Positions 10,916 through 23,663 are shown, counted from the stretch's first letter. The stretch is DNA of 64,000 nucleotides from Sycon ciliatum (GCF_964019385.1 NC_088644.1:18035858-18099857); one strand, 5' to 3'. Numbers and translations: made by a program. Notes: a model not told the origin generated them from the letters alone.

Positions 10916-13900
10916 GTACGAATCTCCCTGTTTTTCCCCCGTATTAGTTAGGGAGCACCTCATAAGTTTGCATTTTGGTAAAAGCAATGCATTTCGAATA
11001 CGGACTGTGAATCGTTTGGCCCGGGCATCCGAACTTTATATGATCCACTTTGAATTGGTCTACAATTCTACAAGTATTAGGTGCCAATGCAACTGAGCTG
11101 CACGGTTGTGCAGAAAGAGACCTCAGACCTGCTTGAATCCTGCTGGTACGCACTCTTCTGAGTCACTAGAATGATGTAATCACAGAATTTCGCCGTGACA
11201 GCAACCCATCAGAGCTGCACACTCTGCCGGGGTTTCATGTGCTCTTTCAATGTGTTACTAGTGATTGAAAGTTGAGAAGCATGAGTGAAGTTCTAACAAA
11301 GATTTTCTAGTTTGTCCTCCACTAACAGCAATGTCGGAGCTGGCAACATGTAACACGTTAGAAGCTTTGTGCTAGTTCAAGGATGGGTTGCAGTACATCA
11401 CGGAAAAGTAGTCGAATGACACCACTATTTATAGGTTAGTGCATGGCAGGGAGGGCCTTATGGCTTGTTAGTGCCCGGCAGGTTAGCCTGAGGGCCCGTA
11501 GTAACCTGAAGGGCACAAACAAGCCATTACAAGTAGGCCCGGCCTGCCATGCACTAACTATTTTAAAGGGGAACTCCGGTCCAAAATCACCCCCATTTTT
11601 TATTGCGGAATCCATTAGAGTATGTCGTAAGTGGTAGAATGGCGAAAACCAGAAGCTTCTACGACAAGGATAACATACCTAAATTACCAATTGCGATTTT
11701 CCATATTTGGCACGAGGGGGCCCCCGCCCACCCTGTGACGTAAAACGTTCTCAGTGACCTCCAAATTTTTTTATTCAAATGGTAGACCTGCAGAAATTTT
11801 GAAAAAGGTATTCACTGTTTTTTCTTCAATCAATAACCCTTGTACTAGTATTCATTCGATCATCATGTTGGAGGAAGAGGAGACCACGGGAGGTGTGGAG
11901 GTGGACGCCACTTCGGATTCAACAACACCGAGGCCTTTTAGGTTCGAGCCGAAGCGCGCATCAGCGTCTGCGAAACTGTCTACAAGTAATATTTCTGAGA
12001 CTACAAAACAGATGAACGTGAAGAGAACGCTTTGGTTGCAAGTGCTCGCGTGAGAAGCACTGCTTGATGCCGTTGCGGACAATGCAGCATGATGTGGAGC
12101 GAGGTCGAGTCGACTTGTTGCTGGGAGGTTCCTGCAGCTTTCAGTAAACGCGGCGAGCAGGAAGGGCTGCAGTGCGTCATGCAGCACTCAGAGTTTGCTG
12201 TTGTTTGCCTGCAAAAATCAGTGCTCGAGGTGGCATTGCTTTCCTTCGAAGAATTTCGGGCAAGATGTGGACCGTGGTCAAACAGGTGAGGATTCACTGA
12301 ATCGGTTTCATTATTTCCTTTCTTTCCATGTTTCATGTACCGGTACAAAGTACTAGTAGATGGGAAGTGTTGTGCAATGATTTTGTGTACAGTATTCAAA
12401 TTCACCAACTTCCATCACACAATCATGAAGTTCTATTGCACCCATGCCAATATAATTATACTGGTACACGATGTCTTTCATTCATACTATTCCTAGCACT
12501 GTAAGTGTTTCAACTGTGTGTAAAAGTGATGTAAATTTGAAAAAAGGCCAAAGTGTCTTCAGTATAGTAGCCCATAGAAATATCAATTCGAATCCGAAAC
12601 TATTTACACTGAAACTATTTACTTTTACACAATCATGAAGACACTCGTGGTATGTGTATCTAAATCTCTCCAACTGTTTTGTGCAGGATTTGGAGACATG
12701 TGGCGTATAGACAATACACATGGTTCACCCATGGATACTTTGGACGCAAGCAGCGGCGTGTGATACCGTCTTGCGTGGTATCGAAGATAAAGCAGCTGTA
12801 CCAGAAGCCAATGCAGATGCACACTGGGGCTTTGAGGAAGCAGTTGGACATGATGATGATGATGATAATGCTTCTTGGCCTGGTTGACGTTCACATAATC
12901 ATTGGTACATGTGCATGCAGAATGTAGAAAACAGTTGACAGACACGATTTATATAACTATTCTTGACTCGGGCAATATTTGTGTTTTCGGGTGGGCGCAT
13001 GCTTTGCACCAATGCAGCTGCATGAACAATCTGGTAAAGTTGCCAGATACAATGGCACAAGACTGTACTGTGTTCGAGAGCATAGGGTTGTGCCGGTGCC
13101 GTTGCGAATGCCGAGAATGGTTGTATGCACATCGTTCAACAGGTCCTTCAAGAAGTTGCAGGACATTGTCGTGCAGCTTCTTGGCCACTTTGTGCTCTTG
13201 GTGTATTCCAGCCTGTACCTGAGCACACCCTCCTTGGTTTTGGCGTGCGCTCTCCCTATATTGGCATTGTGGGACAGACATGCCGACTGTACCCGTGCTC
13301 TCATGCCATTGTACGAAAAGTGGACACGTTTTTGTGCCCACTTCAGTATGACAGCATGGAAAATTTCCAGACTACAAATCATACTGTACCTTGTATTTGT
13401 GGCAGTGTAGCTGCAACCGGAAAGTAACGCAATGGAAACTTACAGATAAAGAGAACCGAAATAACACACATGATAACGTTCCATGTACATTACATCAATT
13501 CTCGACTTCACTGACTAGGATTTTGAGTAGAGGACTTTGAGTAGGACTGTACTCTGTAGTCGTTTAGAGCTACGTTCTGGACGGCACAAAATCATGCCGT
13601 TCACTTACCTCATCGTGCTCACGTTCCTGGAAGTAAATCGAGGATGGTCTGCTTTTGCTGGCAGCAGAGGTAGAGGAGCTACTAACTATTAGTATGACAT
13701 GCACCGCCAAGTTCAGGATGGCAGAGACCCTGGCTTCAAGCGTCGCTGCTGCTTCTGCTTATAGCCACCAATGCTTTGTGCAAACTCTTGTTGGAAATCT
13801 CTTTCATAGCACATCTCAGTGAAATGCTCAGTGCAGACACGATTATTTTTCGTCGGAGAAAAATCCTTCCAACATACTCTCCATAGCCAAGCTGTCGTCA

Positions 13901-16900
13901 GGTTCGCGTCAGCCAGAGGAAAGCCATGCTACGACAGCCCGCAGGCGCCTCTTTCTTCGTGACATTGTTGCATCCAGAGACGCAGCAGCGAGTCGTGACA
14001 ATAAATCGGGCATGGCACAGAACAACAAGCACTTCAACAATGGCCAAGGACTTTTCATTCTTGCTTCAAATAGTTCAATTATTTGAAAATTTCATCTGAG
14101 TGGACCGGGCTGAGAACGTTTTACGTCACAGGGTGGGAGGGGGCCCCCTCGTGCCAAATATGGAAAATTGCAATTGGTAATTTAGGTATGTTATCCTTGT
14201 CGTAGAAGCTTCCGGTTTTCGCCATTCTACCACTTACGACATACTCTAATGGATTCCGCAATAAAAAATGGGGGTGATTTTGGACCGGAGTTCCCCTTTA
14301 AAACGAGGGTACATGACATCGTATTATCTAGTTCCTTGCATTATGCCTGTGTGCCCTTACATGTATATTGGGTAGTTGGTGGTTTGTGTGCGGAGAGAAT
14401 TGGTGTAGTACGAGTATGATAGAACAATTTCTTCTAGTAACTCAACAGCACTGAGTATATAAAAGGTGAATATGAGCAAATGAAAAGCTGGGCTCTTATT
14501 GTGAGCTTCATTCTTATTCATAGCTTGTGGAGCTATTTAGGGGCTTTGAGAGCTCCTTTTCGATACCTATTGAGTTCGCCGCATGATCTTGGGTTTTTAT
14601 AGGGTTCTGCCAGCTGTGAACAAAGGAAAGTCGTACAGATGAATGAGTACGAGAGTAAAAAAACGTACACATTTCTGAAATGCACAACTGCAACCGCAGA
14701 ACATGCAGCTCTGGCTCCGAGCGCCGCACCATCCCATGCCCAATCTGCTCTCGCGCACCGTACTACAATGCATACATTTTAAGTTGTACGCACCTGTTTA
14801 GAGTACATTCAGCGGGCTTTAAACTAATCCAAGGCCCTCGACGCGTCATCAAAGAGTAGTAAAATTACGATTAAGCGGGCTTTAAACTTTGATAAGCCTC
14901 GGGGCCCTTGGCGGAAATGTCGCTGATTGGTCGTTTCCTGGACAACGAGACAGACTTCGTTCTAGTATGCAATATTATACGCACGGGGTAGTGCAGGTTG
15001 ATTCACATTCATTCACATTCAGAGGGCGATTTCTGAGTTTTTGTACTTCGAGTATGCGTTTCTAAGCACAGCTAACACTCTGGAAAATACGGAATATAAT
15101 GATACATGCATCCTTTCATTTGTTCAATAACAAAACGATCTTTCAAATATCAAATGCTTGCGTTGTGACACCAAAGCGAGTACTTCAAGTAGTTCACTCT
15201 GTATATGCAAGTAACTTTATGTGTTGCGGCGGCGAACAATCCGACTATTAGATTGGTTGTGCGACGACCTACTCTGCCACTCAGTAACCACCATGTACTA
15301 TGATTTGCTCATGATGTCGTTGTCCCTTTGCATGCAGGGAAATGGCACCTTGGCATGCATGGTCCATATCATCCACTGAAGAGAGGATTTGACTTCTACT
15401 ATGGCCTGCCGTATAGCAATGACATGGGTTGTACAGACTATCCAGGCTATAACCTTCCCATGTGCAAGCCGTGTCCGCAGCTGCACAGGGATAGTTTTAC
15501 AAGCCTAGCATATGCCGCACCGCTGAGTGATTCGATTGAGGGCAAAGAGAACATGGCCAGGATCAGTAATGCCACATCAGCACCTATCGATTGCGATCGT
15601 TGGAATGACTCGGTGCCACTCTTTGATGGGTACAACATTGTTGAACAGCCTGTAGACCTTCGTCAACTGGCGCAAAGGTAAATATACTCTCGTTGAAGTT
15701 TGTGTGTACCTAGCTTACTTAGGCTTATAATAAATTAACGCTCCTCAACATTTGTCTTGTTGAGCACTGTCGGTAGGCTGCTCTAGTGCTGCTGTTATAA
15801 CGCATTGCCCTCTAGTTTTCGTAGTTAGAGCACTCTGGCGCTAGAGCAAGTTAATGTCTGTGGTGCCTCCTTTGCAACATGGCTGGTAGCCTGGCTTACT
15901 TAAAAGCTCGTAGCTGTACTGATGAGGCCTTTGTGGCCGGAGCAGCTTGCTGTCTACAGCATTGGGTTAATTATTAATTATCATTATTATGAGCTTCTCT
16001 GTGTGGGCATTGATGCAATGTAAGTATACACGGCATGCACAACTTTCGCATAAGTCTAATGGAATGAAGAATGAGGGAATGAGCGGGTTATAAAAGCAAC
16101 GGTCACACATTCACTTGAGAATGTTGGAGCCTCTGAAGCGGCACCATAGGAGCAGAACTGAATAACACGGTACTACTTGAACTGCAGCAAGCAGAATTGC
16201 CGCTTTGGTGGAAACTCAAATCCACTGCCTCCAAAATTTGGAAAGTGGAACCATCATTTCTGAGGTTTCGGTTAGGCAGAAAGCACCTCAGTGCTGTGGC
16301 ATTCTGTTGTATGGCATGTGGAGTCTCTACGACCAAGCTGTATGCATATGGTGTGTACACTGAGTATGCTAGTATGCAATAGTGGAACTGAGACATACAT
16401 AGTGCACGTGGATTTACCGTACCGAAACACCACTATCCACTTTGCTCTCCTTTTTGTCAATAAAGGTGGAATCCTGATAATTCGAATATGGCTTAATTAG
16501 AACATACTGCTTAATTAGAAGTTTCTTCCGGGGCCTATTTCTGTCAATACGAATTTCACATAACAATTTCTGATAACTGGAACCGTGCCTCGAATTGGGT
16601 ATGTCCGGTTTATTATACAGGTCTACAACGGGTAGTGATTTGGTCGGGTAACGGGTTCGGGGTTTTTTATCCGGGTAGCACGGGTACCCTATCGGGTATT
16701 TTTTGACACCGCTTGTGGTGTGAGTGTGCACTTGCACTACATAGAAAATGTACAGTAAGCACGTAGCCGTGCTGGTTACATGCACCGTTGCAAAAACACC
16801 GTACTCCAACTACCCGATCGGGTTCTCAGGAGCAAATTGCTACTCTACTACCCGATCAAATTACGGGTAGCACGGGTACCCTACTACTCGTTGACACCCC

Positions 16901-19570
16901 TAATTAGAAGCCCCACGGAACCCACTTAAATAGATAATGTGGAATTTGTGCTGATAATTCGAAGTTAGCAAAGCATAAAATTAGAAGTTCATTTTATTTC
17001 CTGCAAATCAGTTTGGCTTGCATGCGCAAGCAGTTCAATGTCCACTAAATCTGTGTCTCTAAGGTGCATAGTGCAACTCTGCGTGTCAATGCGAGCATTT
17101 TTGACATACCGTAAAAAAAATGGTCCGTTATGTCGCATATAAAAGCCGTGCTTATTCAGTCTGTAGAAGCCGATGTCAGTGCTTAGTGCTAGGCTTCTAT
17201 TCAAGTCAGGCTTCTATTTGAAACACGCATCTCTATGTACATGTCATGTCAATACTAAAACCAGGCTTATGTGCTGACAGGGTGCCTTTTAAAAATCATG
17301 CTTGTATTCAAAATAGGCTTCTATACGAGACAGGCTTTTATACAAGACCCAACTGCACATAAAATCGGTTGTGGCGACAAACGCGATTAGGCCGGCTGCA
17401 GGGACACCGTAATGTCGCACCCGCCCCAGCACCATTCAAACATTTCCCTTTGGCAGTTCACGGTACGGACTTCAAGAATAAATAATGCCCTGCGTAATGC
17501 GTACCAGGGGAAGGCTAGACAGCATGTCTCCAGACATCAATAGGCATTGTATGAAAAGCCAGTCGATAGCACTAAAGAGCGAAAGCCTTTTCAAAGTTCG
17601 GTTTGACTCGCGCACCGGGCCCGAGCTGGCAGCACAAACAAACGCCGGGCACGAGTTGGCAGCACAAACAAACGCCGTACACACGAATACCGTTGGGCCA
17701 ACGGATGGCCACAACCATCAAAAATAGGAACAAACCCATCCACGGCTTCTTTCTCTTGCTAGCTGTGCTGCTGCGCGCATCCAACTGTTTTGCAATTTCT
17801 CCCTCCCACCCACGCCTCCTGAAATTTATATCGCTCTACACTCCTAGGCTCCTATGTCTCACAATGAGTGCCACTCAGCATGTTGGTACTCCAAGCTACA
17901 TGTACAATCATGTATTTGCATAATTTGATCTGTCCTCGCTCACTATTCTTGACAAATTCAATTGCAATGAAGCGCCGGTGGCCGGCGGCTTGGTCTGATT
18001 CCTAGCTTGTTGGTAACCGGCTTGAGATTTTCAAGGTTGCTATGACAACGTGCAGTCATGCGCAGGGCCACCCAACATGCATTTGGGGGCCCAGGAAAGA
18101 CAGAAACGCGTTGCTAGGCAACAGCAAAAGCGCTAGGCGAGTATCACGCTACTGAATAATTGTCTTGCAAGACGTTAATTATTCATGGCTGAGGATTCAT
18201 CTGCATCACGTGGATTTATCTTACTCTGTGCCAAAATGGCTTAAAAAAGAAAAGCGAAAAAAAGCATGTCTGGGGTTGCGAACACCTAGTACCTACCCTA
18301 CAGCCATACTAGGCATGCATAATAAAAATATAAAAATTAAAAGCCTCCCGTCCGCCCCGATTTCTCGGAAAAATCCGAAGGCTGACGCTATATAGTTTAC
18401 ATGGCCTAATTAGAATGTCCGGATAATTAGAAGTTTTTTTCCCTGGCATTTCAGTGGGGTTCGAATTGTGATGATTCCACCTGTATCTCCTTTTCTGTTC
18501 ATGTTCATTCTTGCAGGTATGAAGAAAGTACAGAACGTTTTCTGGACAAACTTGACACGAAACGGCCATTCCTCCTCTATGTTGCTTTTGCACATATGCA
18601 TGTTCCTCAGCAACACAGCGACGACTTCATCAATTCCTCCAAAAAAGGTACCGTGTTTGCAGACACTCTGCGAGAGATGGATCACCTTGTCGGTGAAATC
18701 ATGAGTCGTCTTGCTGAGAAAAACTTCACCAATAACACACTTGTTTGGTTCACTGGAGACAATGGACCTTGGGATAGGAAGTGTAATTTAACTGGAAGTT
18801 CTGGACCATTCGTTGGACAATGGCAACAGTCTGCTAATGGTGGCGGTGGTGGTGCAACAATGAAAACGACAACATGGGAAGGTGGACACCGTGAAGTTGG
18901 AATTGTGTCTTGGCCAGGACATATACAAGCTGGTAGTGTTAGCAATGCATTGACCAGTACACTGGACATCATGCCAACACTCATCGCTTTAGCAGGCCTA
19001 AAATTACCAGATGATCGGCAATATGATGGACTTGACATAAGCAATCTGCTACTGAGCGAGAGTACGCTAGTTGGTGCAAGCTCCGACACACTGAGTGCAT
19101 CATGGATTCACAACCTAACTTATCCCAAGTACAGGATCGACAATGGTGGCATGATTGTTCAACAACATTCATTCCAAGTTGACAGACATAGAAATGACTT
19201 TGGACACGATCACTTGTTTCACCCAAACTCAGGAGTGGGGAAGCACGGCCTGTTACAAACTGTTCGACTTGGCCAATACAAGGTGCGCTATATTCTAGGG
19301 AGTTCTCTAGATTGTCTTGGCAGATCTGTACCAACTTCTATGCTTGAAACACCTCAACTCTTTGACTTAGCAGTGGACCCAGCTGAAAGTTCTCCGCTGA
19401 ATGTCACTGAACATACGGCTATAATAATGAAAGCCAAGCTACTTCTTTCCACTATCATGTATAACATATCAGTTGATAAAACAAGTAGGGCAGATTTTAG
19501 TCTGGACCAGTCAATTCGACCTTGCTGTGATGCCAAGAACCCAGTTTGTCGCTGTACAACCTCAACATGA
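10486..19570 (+). CDS. ARSG: arylsulfatase G-like sulfatase (gene span, 3 exons)
   Basis: This is a lysosomal-type sulfatase that would hydrolyse sulfate esters; in vertebrates ARSG acts on 3-O-sulfated glucosamine of heparan sulfate. The joined exons (10486-10915, 15338-15677, 18517-19570) give 607 residues, somewhat longer than the usual 510-530. Residues 1-25 form a hydrophobic signal peptide. The metal-binding ADDFGWGD is at residues 50-57 and the formylglycine motif CAPSR at 92-96. GKWHLG follows at the exon 1-2 junction, then HMHVP, the second metal site TGDNGPWD, and a Lys before TTWEGGHR. All catalytic landmarks are present. Assignment to ARSG rather than ARSA rests on [44 protein letters not shown] and the CC...CRC ending. 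Intron phases (1 and 2) join without a gap. Intron 1 holds a TTAA transposon and intron 2 repeat debris. The gene looks functional. Confidence 0.93.
11436..11557. repeat. 122-bp nested cruciform
   Basis: Outer arms read TTAGTGCATGGCAGG and its complement. Inner arms (GGCTTGTTAGTGCCC against GGGCACAAACAAGCC) extend the pairing, so most of the 122 bp can fold into one hairpin. It sits six bases from the TTAA that starts the next transposon. Confidence 0.65.
11567..14297 (+). mobile_element. 2.7-kb TTAA-flanked DNA transposon with 188-bp inverted repeats
   Basis: The left TIR (11567-11754) and right TIR (14110-14297) are nearly identical inverted copies beginning AGGGGAACTCCGGTCC. TTAA flanks both ends (11563-11566 and 14298-14301), the target choice of the piggyBac and Kolobok superfamilies. 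No transposase was recognised inside. The interior instead carries the remains of a P2X7-tail-domain gene. The element sits in ARSG intron 1 in the same orientation as its cargo. It is either a non-autonomous element that captured a host domain or a decayed autonomous one. Confidence 0.85.
11865..12927 (+). pseudogene. P2X7 intracellular-tail-domain protein, decayed cargo gene
   Basis: The intracellular tail domain of P2X receptor 7 is a Cys-rich zinc-binding module that also occurs as stand-alone proteins in many invertebrates. Here ATG 11865 starts an acidic leader ending in PRPFRFEP, the usual run-in to this domain. The Cys/His signature follows in pieces: FGCKC...KHC (frame 1, around 12031), then CCWEVP...CVMQHSEF...CL...LEVAL (frame 2, around 12105-12285), so two frameshifts are needed. 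A consensus donor (AACAG then GTGAGG at 12286) and an acceptor (GTGCAG, exon from 12687) join in phase. The result continues with the diagnostic [17 protein letters not shown] and [16 protein letters not shown] block, then stops at 12927. Domain recognition is firm; the frameshifts make it a pseudogene unless there are sequence errors. Confidence 0.75.
14302..15337. other. ARSG intron 1, remainder
   Basis: No coding signal. A GCGGGCTTTAAAC word occurs twice (about 14813 and 14875). The acceptor preceding exon 2 is TGCATGCAG. Confidence 0.4.
15338..15677 (+). CDS. ARSG: ARSG exon 2
   Basis: Begins after CATGCAG, completing the Gly codon of GKWHLG, and ends before GTAAAT at 15678 in phase 2. 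It encodes the ARSG-specific Cys-rich segment [17 protein letters not shown] and the NIVEQPVDL block. Confidence 0.92.
15678..18516. other. ARSG intron 2 with repeat fragments
   Basis: A 2.8-kb intron. It holds pieces of a repeat with TAATTAGAAG words (about 16490-16530, 16900-16990 and 18405-18435) and a sequence related to the 7.5-kb MITE (about 17110-17350). Short open frames here lack exon features. Confidence 0.45.
18517..19570 (+). CDS. ARSG: ARSG exon 3 (last coding exon)
   Basis: Starts after TTCTTGCAG and ends in TGA at 19568-19570. It encodes HMHVP, the second metal site TGDNGPWD, the substrate-site [15 protein letters not shown] and the Cys-rich C-terminus ending CRCTTST. One uninterrupted frame of 351 codons. 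Confidence 0.93.
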
Positions 19571-19979
19571 ACTTGAACTGCATAAGCACAGCTTGGCTGA
19601 TCAAGTGAACATGGTACATTTACACGTTTTCAGTATTCTTAGACATCAGTTTCACGTGTGCTTTCTTTACCCTCTTATTTTAGACCACAACAGAAACGGG
19701 CCCAATCATCAACAGTGCTGCCTAACTGTCCGACTTGCCGGGCACTGAAAATTCAGCTTCCATCCATAAACCGGTCTGAGAGAGAACCTCTCCTCTTTCG
19801 ACAAGGGCCCAGTCACCGGTTGTGGTTCCGTTGTTGCTCCAAAAAAAGTTGCTCAGAATGCCTGCTATGGTACCGATGTCCTAACAGACACTGGGATAAT
19901 AGAGGGTCATAACATTGGGGACTCAACGTAAAGGTCTATTGCAAGCGCGTGCGTGTGTGTGTGCTCAGTGCTTGGAGCA

Positions 19980-20092
19980 TTGCTTGCCTATACTAGCTAT
20001 AAGGAAGGTCCCTAGTTTGAGTCCACGGGCAACAGTGACTGAGTCCGTTTTTTCTTCAGACTTTTTCCATTTTCAGTCCCTCCGTTGTGAAG
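19980..20092 (+). repeat. tRNA-derived SINE fragment, copy A
   Basis: Contains a pol III B-box-like GGTCCCTAGTTTGAGTCC and, 30 bp on, the tail TTTTTTCTTCAGACTTTT. Both are shared with the copy at 46.0 kb. The A-box half is degenerate. Confidence 0.5.
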
Positions 20093-20959
20093 TACATATA
20101 ATTATCATGATAACATTTAAAAGAAATAGTGGTTGCGACTTCGGCTATGATTTGCAAGAAAGAGTTCGCTCCCCACACCGGAGCTTTATTATTCCCTGCG
20201 CATTACAATTACTAACTTCCGGACTGAATTGAAGTCCGCCCATGCAGAATCTACGGATAGCACTGTGACTGGTACAAATCAAGCAAATATGGGCGTCCTG
20301 GCATGCGAGGTGTCCGGTAGACCAAAGTACATAGCTCCAGTGTCCGGATAATGGTACATGTATGAGCCAGGGGTGTCAGAAGGACTATATTGGTACGACC
20401 ATGAAAAGGTCCGGGGTCTGGGGGCCCTCCCCGGGAAAGTTTCAGGAAAATTGGGCCCATATTTCATTGCTTCAGAAATCACAGGATAAATTTATTGGTG
20501 CGGATTGGGCCGCACGTGTCGCGCCGGTTCTGCCGCCCCTGTGAGTGTACAGTAGTACCTTGACTACAAGATACAGTTTTACGGCCCTTGCGTGTACAGT
20601 ACATGTACAATGAAGAGTAAGTAAGTTACTCTTGGGCTTGGTACAATGTATGTCAGCAGCTATCTGAGCACTTTTGGGCAAGCTAGCTGTTTTGAAGGAG
20701 CATTCTGAAAATCCATATTCAGTGTACAGTTTTAAGTACACTGAATATGGATCAAGTTACTGTAGTATTTAAAAATACTACAGTGCTGCTGCCCAATTAA
20801 ATCCAGTCGAATCACTCAAGTAGTAGGCGCCGGGCGTTGGGCAGCCGCCTAGACCTGCGAACACTGGACTGCAAAATGGTGCAAGGCGCAAACTTGATTC
20901 ACGCGGCCGGATTTCATTGAGCAGCACTGTAAGCCAGAATAATGATTTAACCAACGTGG

Positions 20960-21306
20960 ACTAAGACCAAGAGTATATAACCCCACCCCAAGAGTGTGCA
21001 GCTCTGCATATATTATGGGGTCTCCGACGCGAAAACTCACATCACGTGTCTCAGGTACGTTCGTACTACGTACCAACGAAGGATAGCGTGCGCGCAATCC
21101 GAATATCTGCCATGATCATGCTGGGGATTTGCATACCCGCAGTGAGTTTCTGTCAGATAAGTAGTGTTTTTTTACTCCGCTGCTTGCTAAACTGAACGGG
21201 CTGGATCATGGAAACGTACAACTGCGACACTACACCGCGTGATGTGAGTTTTCGCCGTTGGCGACTCGGCGTACCCCATAGAAAGGGTGTCAAGAGTTGC
21301 ACTCTT
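20960..21306. repeat. imperfect palindromic repeat
   Basis: GACGCGAAAACTCACATCACG near 21026 is mirrored by CGTGATGTGAGTTTTCGCC near 21238. The outer part (AAGAGTATATAACCCC, AGAGTGTGCA) is related to the 56.7-kb palindrome. Confidence 0.5.
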
Positions 21307-21318
21307 GTGTGTGTGTGT

Positions 21319-21336
21319 GGGGGGGGGGGGGGGGGG
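21319..21336 (+). repeat. poly-G run after (GT)n
   Basis: Eighteen consecutive G following a short GT array. Confidence 0.8.
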
Positions 21337-21621
21337 TTACTCTTGCTAAGGCTGTCATCACACCATGGTACAAAGCGCTGCGTCTACACTGGTCTACGTC
21401 CACGTAAGGAGTTTTTGGTCGGTTGTCATGATGATCCGTATACGGGGTGGAAACGGGAGCAGGGGAAACGGGAGACGTGGACGTGGTATGGAGAGGGGGG
21501 CCGGGGGTATACGACTTTTTGTATGAACGTGCGTATCTCCCCCAGCCTTTTTCCGAGCGACCCTGTACTTCGATGTACGTGGGTTCAAATTTCTCCACAA
21601 AACCTGACTGCGTGTACCAGG

Positions 21622-21997
21622 CTGTCCCCGGGGAAAATTGCGATTCCGCGGCCGCGTTTTTTTCCGCGTTTTTTTGCGATATTTTAAAAGACCGCGTTTT
21701 CCGCGATTTTCCCGCGTTTTTTGAACTTTTTTGTTGCACTACACGTACACACAGTGCACTGTTCGGTCAGCAACGTCTCATCGTGGCGACTTTTTACTCA
21801 AATATGACGAGTGCTTACACCAGAGACTTGTAACTGATTGATTTCACTCCATACTCACTGAAAATTGCCGCACATCAATATTATTCACCGCATATTTACC
21901 GCACATTTACCGCAAATTCACCGCAAATTATGCCATATTATGCCGCGTTTTTCCCCGCGTTTTTTGCGATTTTTTCCGCAATTTTCCCCGGGGACAG
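21622..21997. mobile_element. 376-bp palindromic MITE rich in CCGCGTTTTT
   Basis: Inverted ends CTGTCCCCGGGGAAAATTGC and its complement, with a 6-bp direct repeat ACCAGG on each side. The interior is made of CCGCGTTTTT/TTTGCGAT and ACCGCAAATT words. Confidence 0.7.
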
Positions 21998-22117
21998 ACC
22001 AGGGGTGTACGCGTCAAGAACTGTGCCTGTCTGATGACACGACCATCCGTTTTGTTTTTTTCACCATAGACGTAGACGTAAACGGGAGTCGGAGAACGTG
22101 GTGTGATGACGGCCTAA

Positions 22118-22651
22118 GGCTGCGTTTACACGACAACGCACGGCCAGTTTTCCGTTTTCAGTCCCGCATTTCTTTTTTCGTTTTCGTACGTTTACACGAT
22201 CAAAGCCGATCCGAGGTGGTCTCCGTTTGTACCGTTTTCAAGCGTCTACACGAGAGCAAAGGATCCGCCAAAGTTCGTCATGTGCCAAGTGTTGCCGTGG
22301 AAGCACCAATCACACTCAAGTAATGGTTGAAAACAGGCACACGACAACACACGTCACATGACAAAAATTGTAAAAACAATTTTTTGGATTGTCGGATCCG
22401 TGTAAACGGCCGAAAACGAAACAAACGTGACGGAAAACGAGGCCAGCACACCGTTTCGACTGTTTACACACCCAAATTTATCCGGCAGAACATTTCCGTT
22501 TTCAAATTCTTCCACCTTGGCCAGCGTTTTGGTTTTCTTCCGTTTTGGTGTACAACTTTTACGTTTTGCTCCGCGTACCGTGTAAATGAACCATGGATCC
22601 GAAAGGATTTCGTTGCGTTTTCGCCCCCAGCGTTGTCGTGTAAACGCAGCC
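22118..22651. mobile_element. 534-bp PIF/Harbinger-like MITE
   Basis: Terminal inverted repeats GGCTGCGTTTACACGACAAC and complement, flanked by TAA on both sides. A 3-bp TWA-type target duplication points to PIF/Harbinger. Many CCGTTTTC and GTGTAAACG words lie inside. No transposase. Confidence 0.8.
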
Positions 22652-22654
22652 TAA

Positions 22655-23462
22655 GACTACATGTACAATGTAGTAAGAGTGGCATGTACCATGTGTACGA
22701 GTAGGGGTGAAAGTTGGCACTGGGATTCCGAGTTTGAGTACTCGAATTTTCTCAGAGTGAATATTCGAGTATTGTTGATATCCTAAAAATCGCACACCCT
22801 GATTGAACCAATTGGTAGTCTTTTTCTCGAGTGTATTGGTTGGTGGGTCATTTGGGCTCTCTCTACACGTGTACAGGCAAATGTTCACCGGTCACCACAC
22901 ACTCTGCACACCAATATCTGCTGACTGATGCTCTGAAACTGCAGACTTCTGTGGTAAATGCATGTACCATGTATGGGCGAGTACTCTGATTTATTCCGAG
23001 TACGATTATACTTGAAAAATCCAAACGAATATTCGACTATTTGGTATAATTGTTTCACCCCTAGTTAAATGCAATGCTTTGCACATGGCTAAACAAAACC
23101 AGAGTGTTTATAATTTCATATTCATACCATGCTGGCATGTGATGATGACCCCAATAGAGAATTGAAGAAAGTTTGTATGACTTAAGTACAGAACTACACG
23201 TATAACAGAACCAACATATGCGATTATGACAGTAAAAGTTGGCAGTGCCTTTCTTGAAGAAGCTACTATCGTGTAATTTCAAGGTCTATTTACATCATCA
23301 CATTGGTGGAAACTATGATGGTCGATCACTACTGCAAGAAAATCCTAAACCTAAACTAGAGTAAAATATCACAACATGTACACATAATTATCTCAAACAC
23401 ATAAGACAATCAATAACTACACGACCTGCAAGTTCCTGGGGAGTCTGTCGCAAGTTACCCTC
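22655..23462. other. intergenic, no gene recognised
   Basis: A 22.7-23.06 kb patch has GAGTACTCGAAT near its start and ATTCGACTATTTGG near its end, suggesting an old palindromic element. Nothing else is supported. Confidence 0.35.
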
Positions 23463-23591
23463 CACACAGACACACACACACACAGACACACACACACACA
23501 GAGACACACACACACACACACACACAGACACACCTCAGACATGCCCATCGCGGAAGCGATGATAGCGAACAGCTATGTTAGACATAGCAAC

Positions 23592-23660
<69 letters not shown>
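23463..23660. repeat. (CA)n arrays with a fragment of the CA-linked hairpin repeat
   Basis: Two (CA)n tracts (about 23463-23532 and 23593-23659) flank a 60-bp piece of the CCTCAGACATGCCCATCGC repeat. Confidence 0.8.

Positions 23661-23663
<3 letters not shown>

Noticed and set aside
22064..22704. ORFs of 70-125 codons
   Set aside because: They overlap a PIF/Harbinger-like MITE with repeated CCGTTTTC words and have no transposase motifs.
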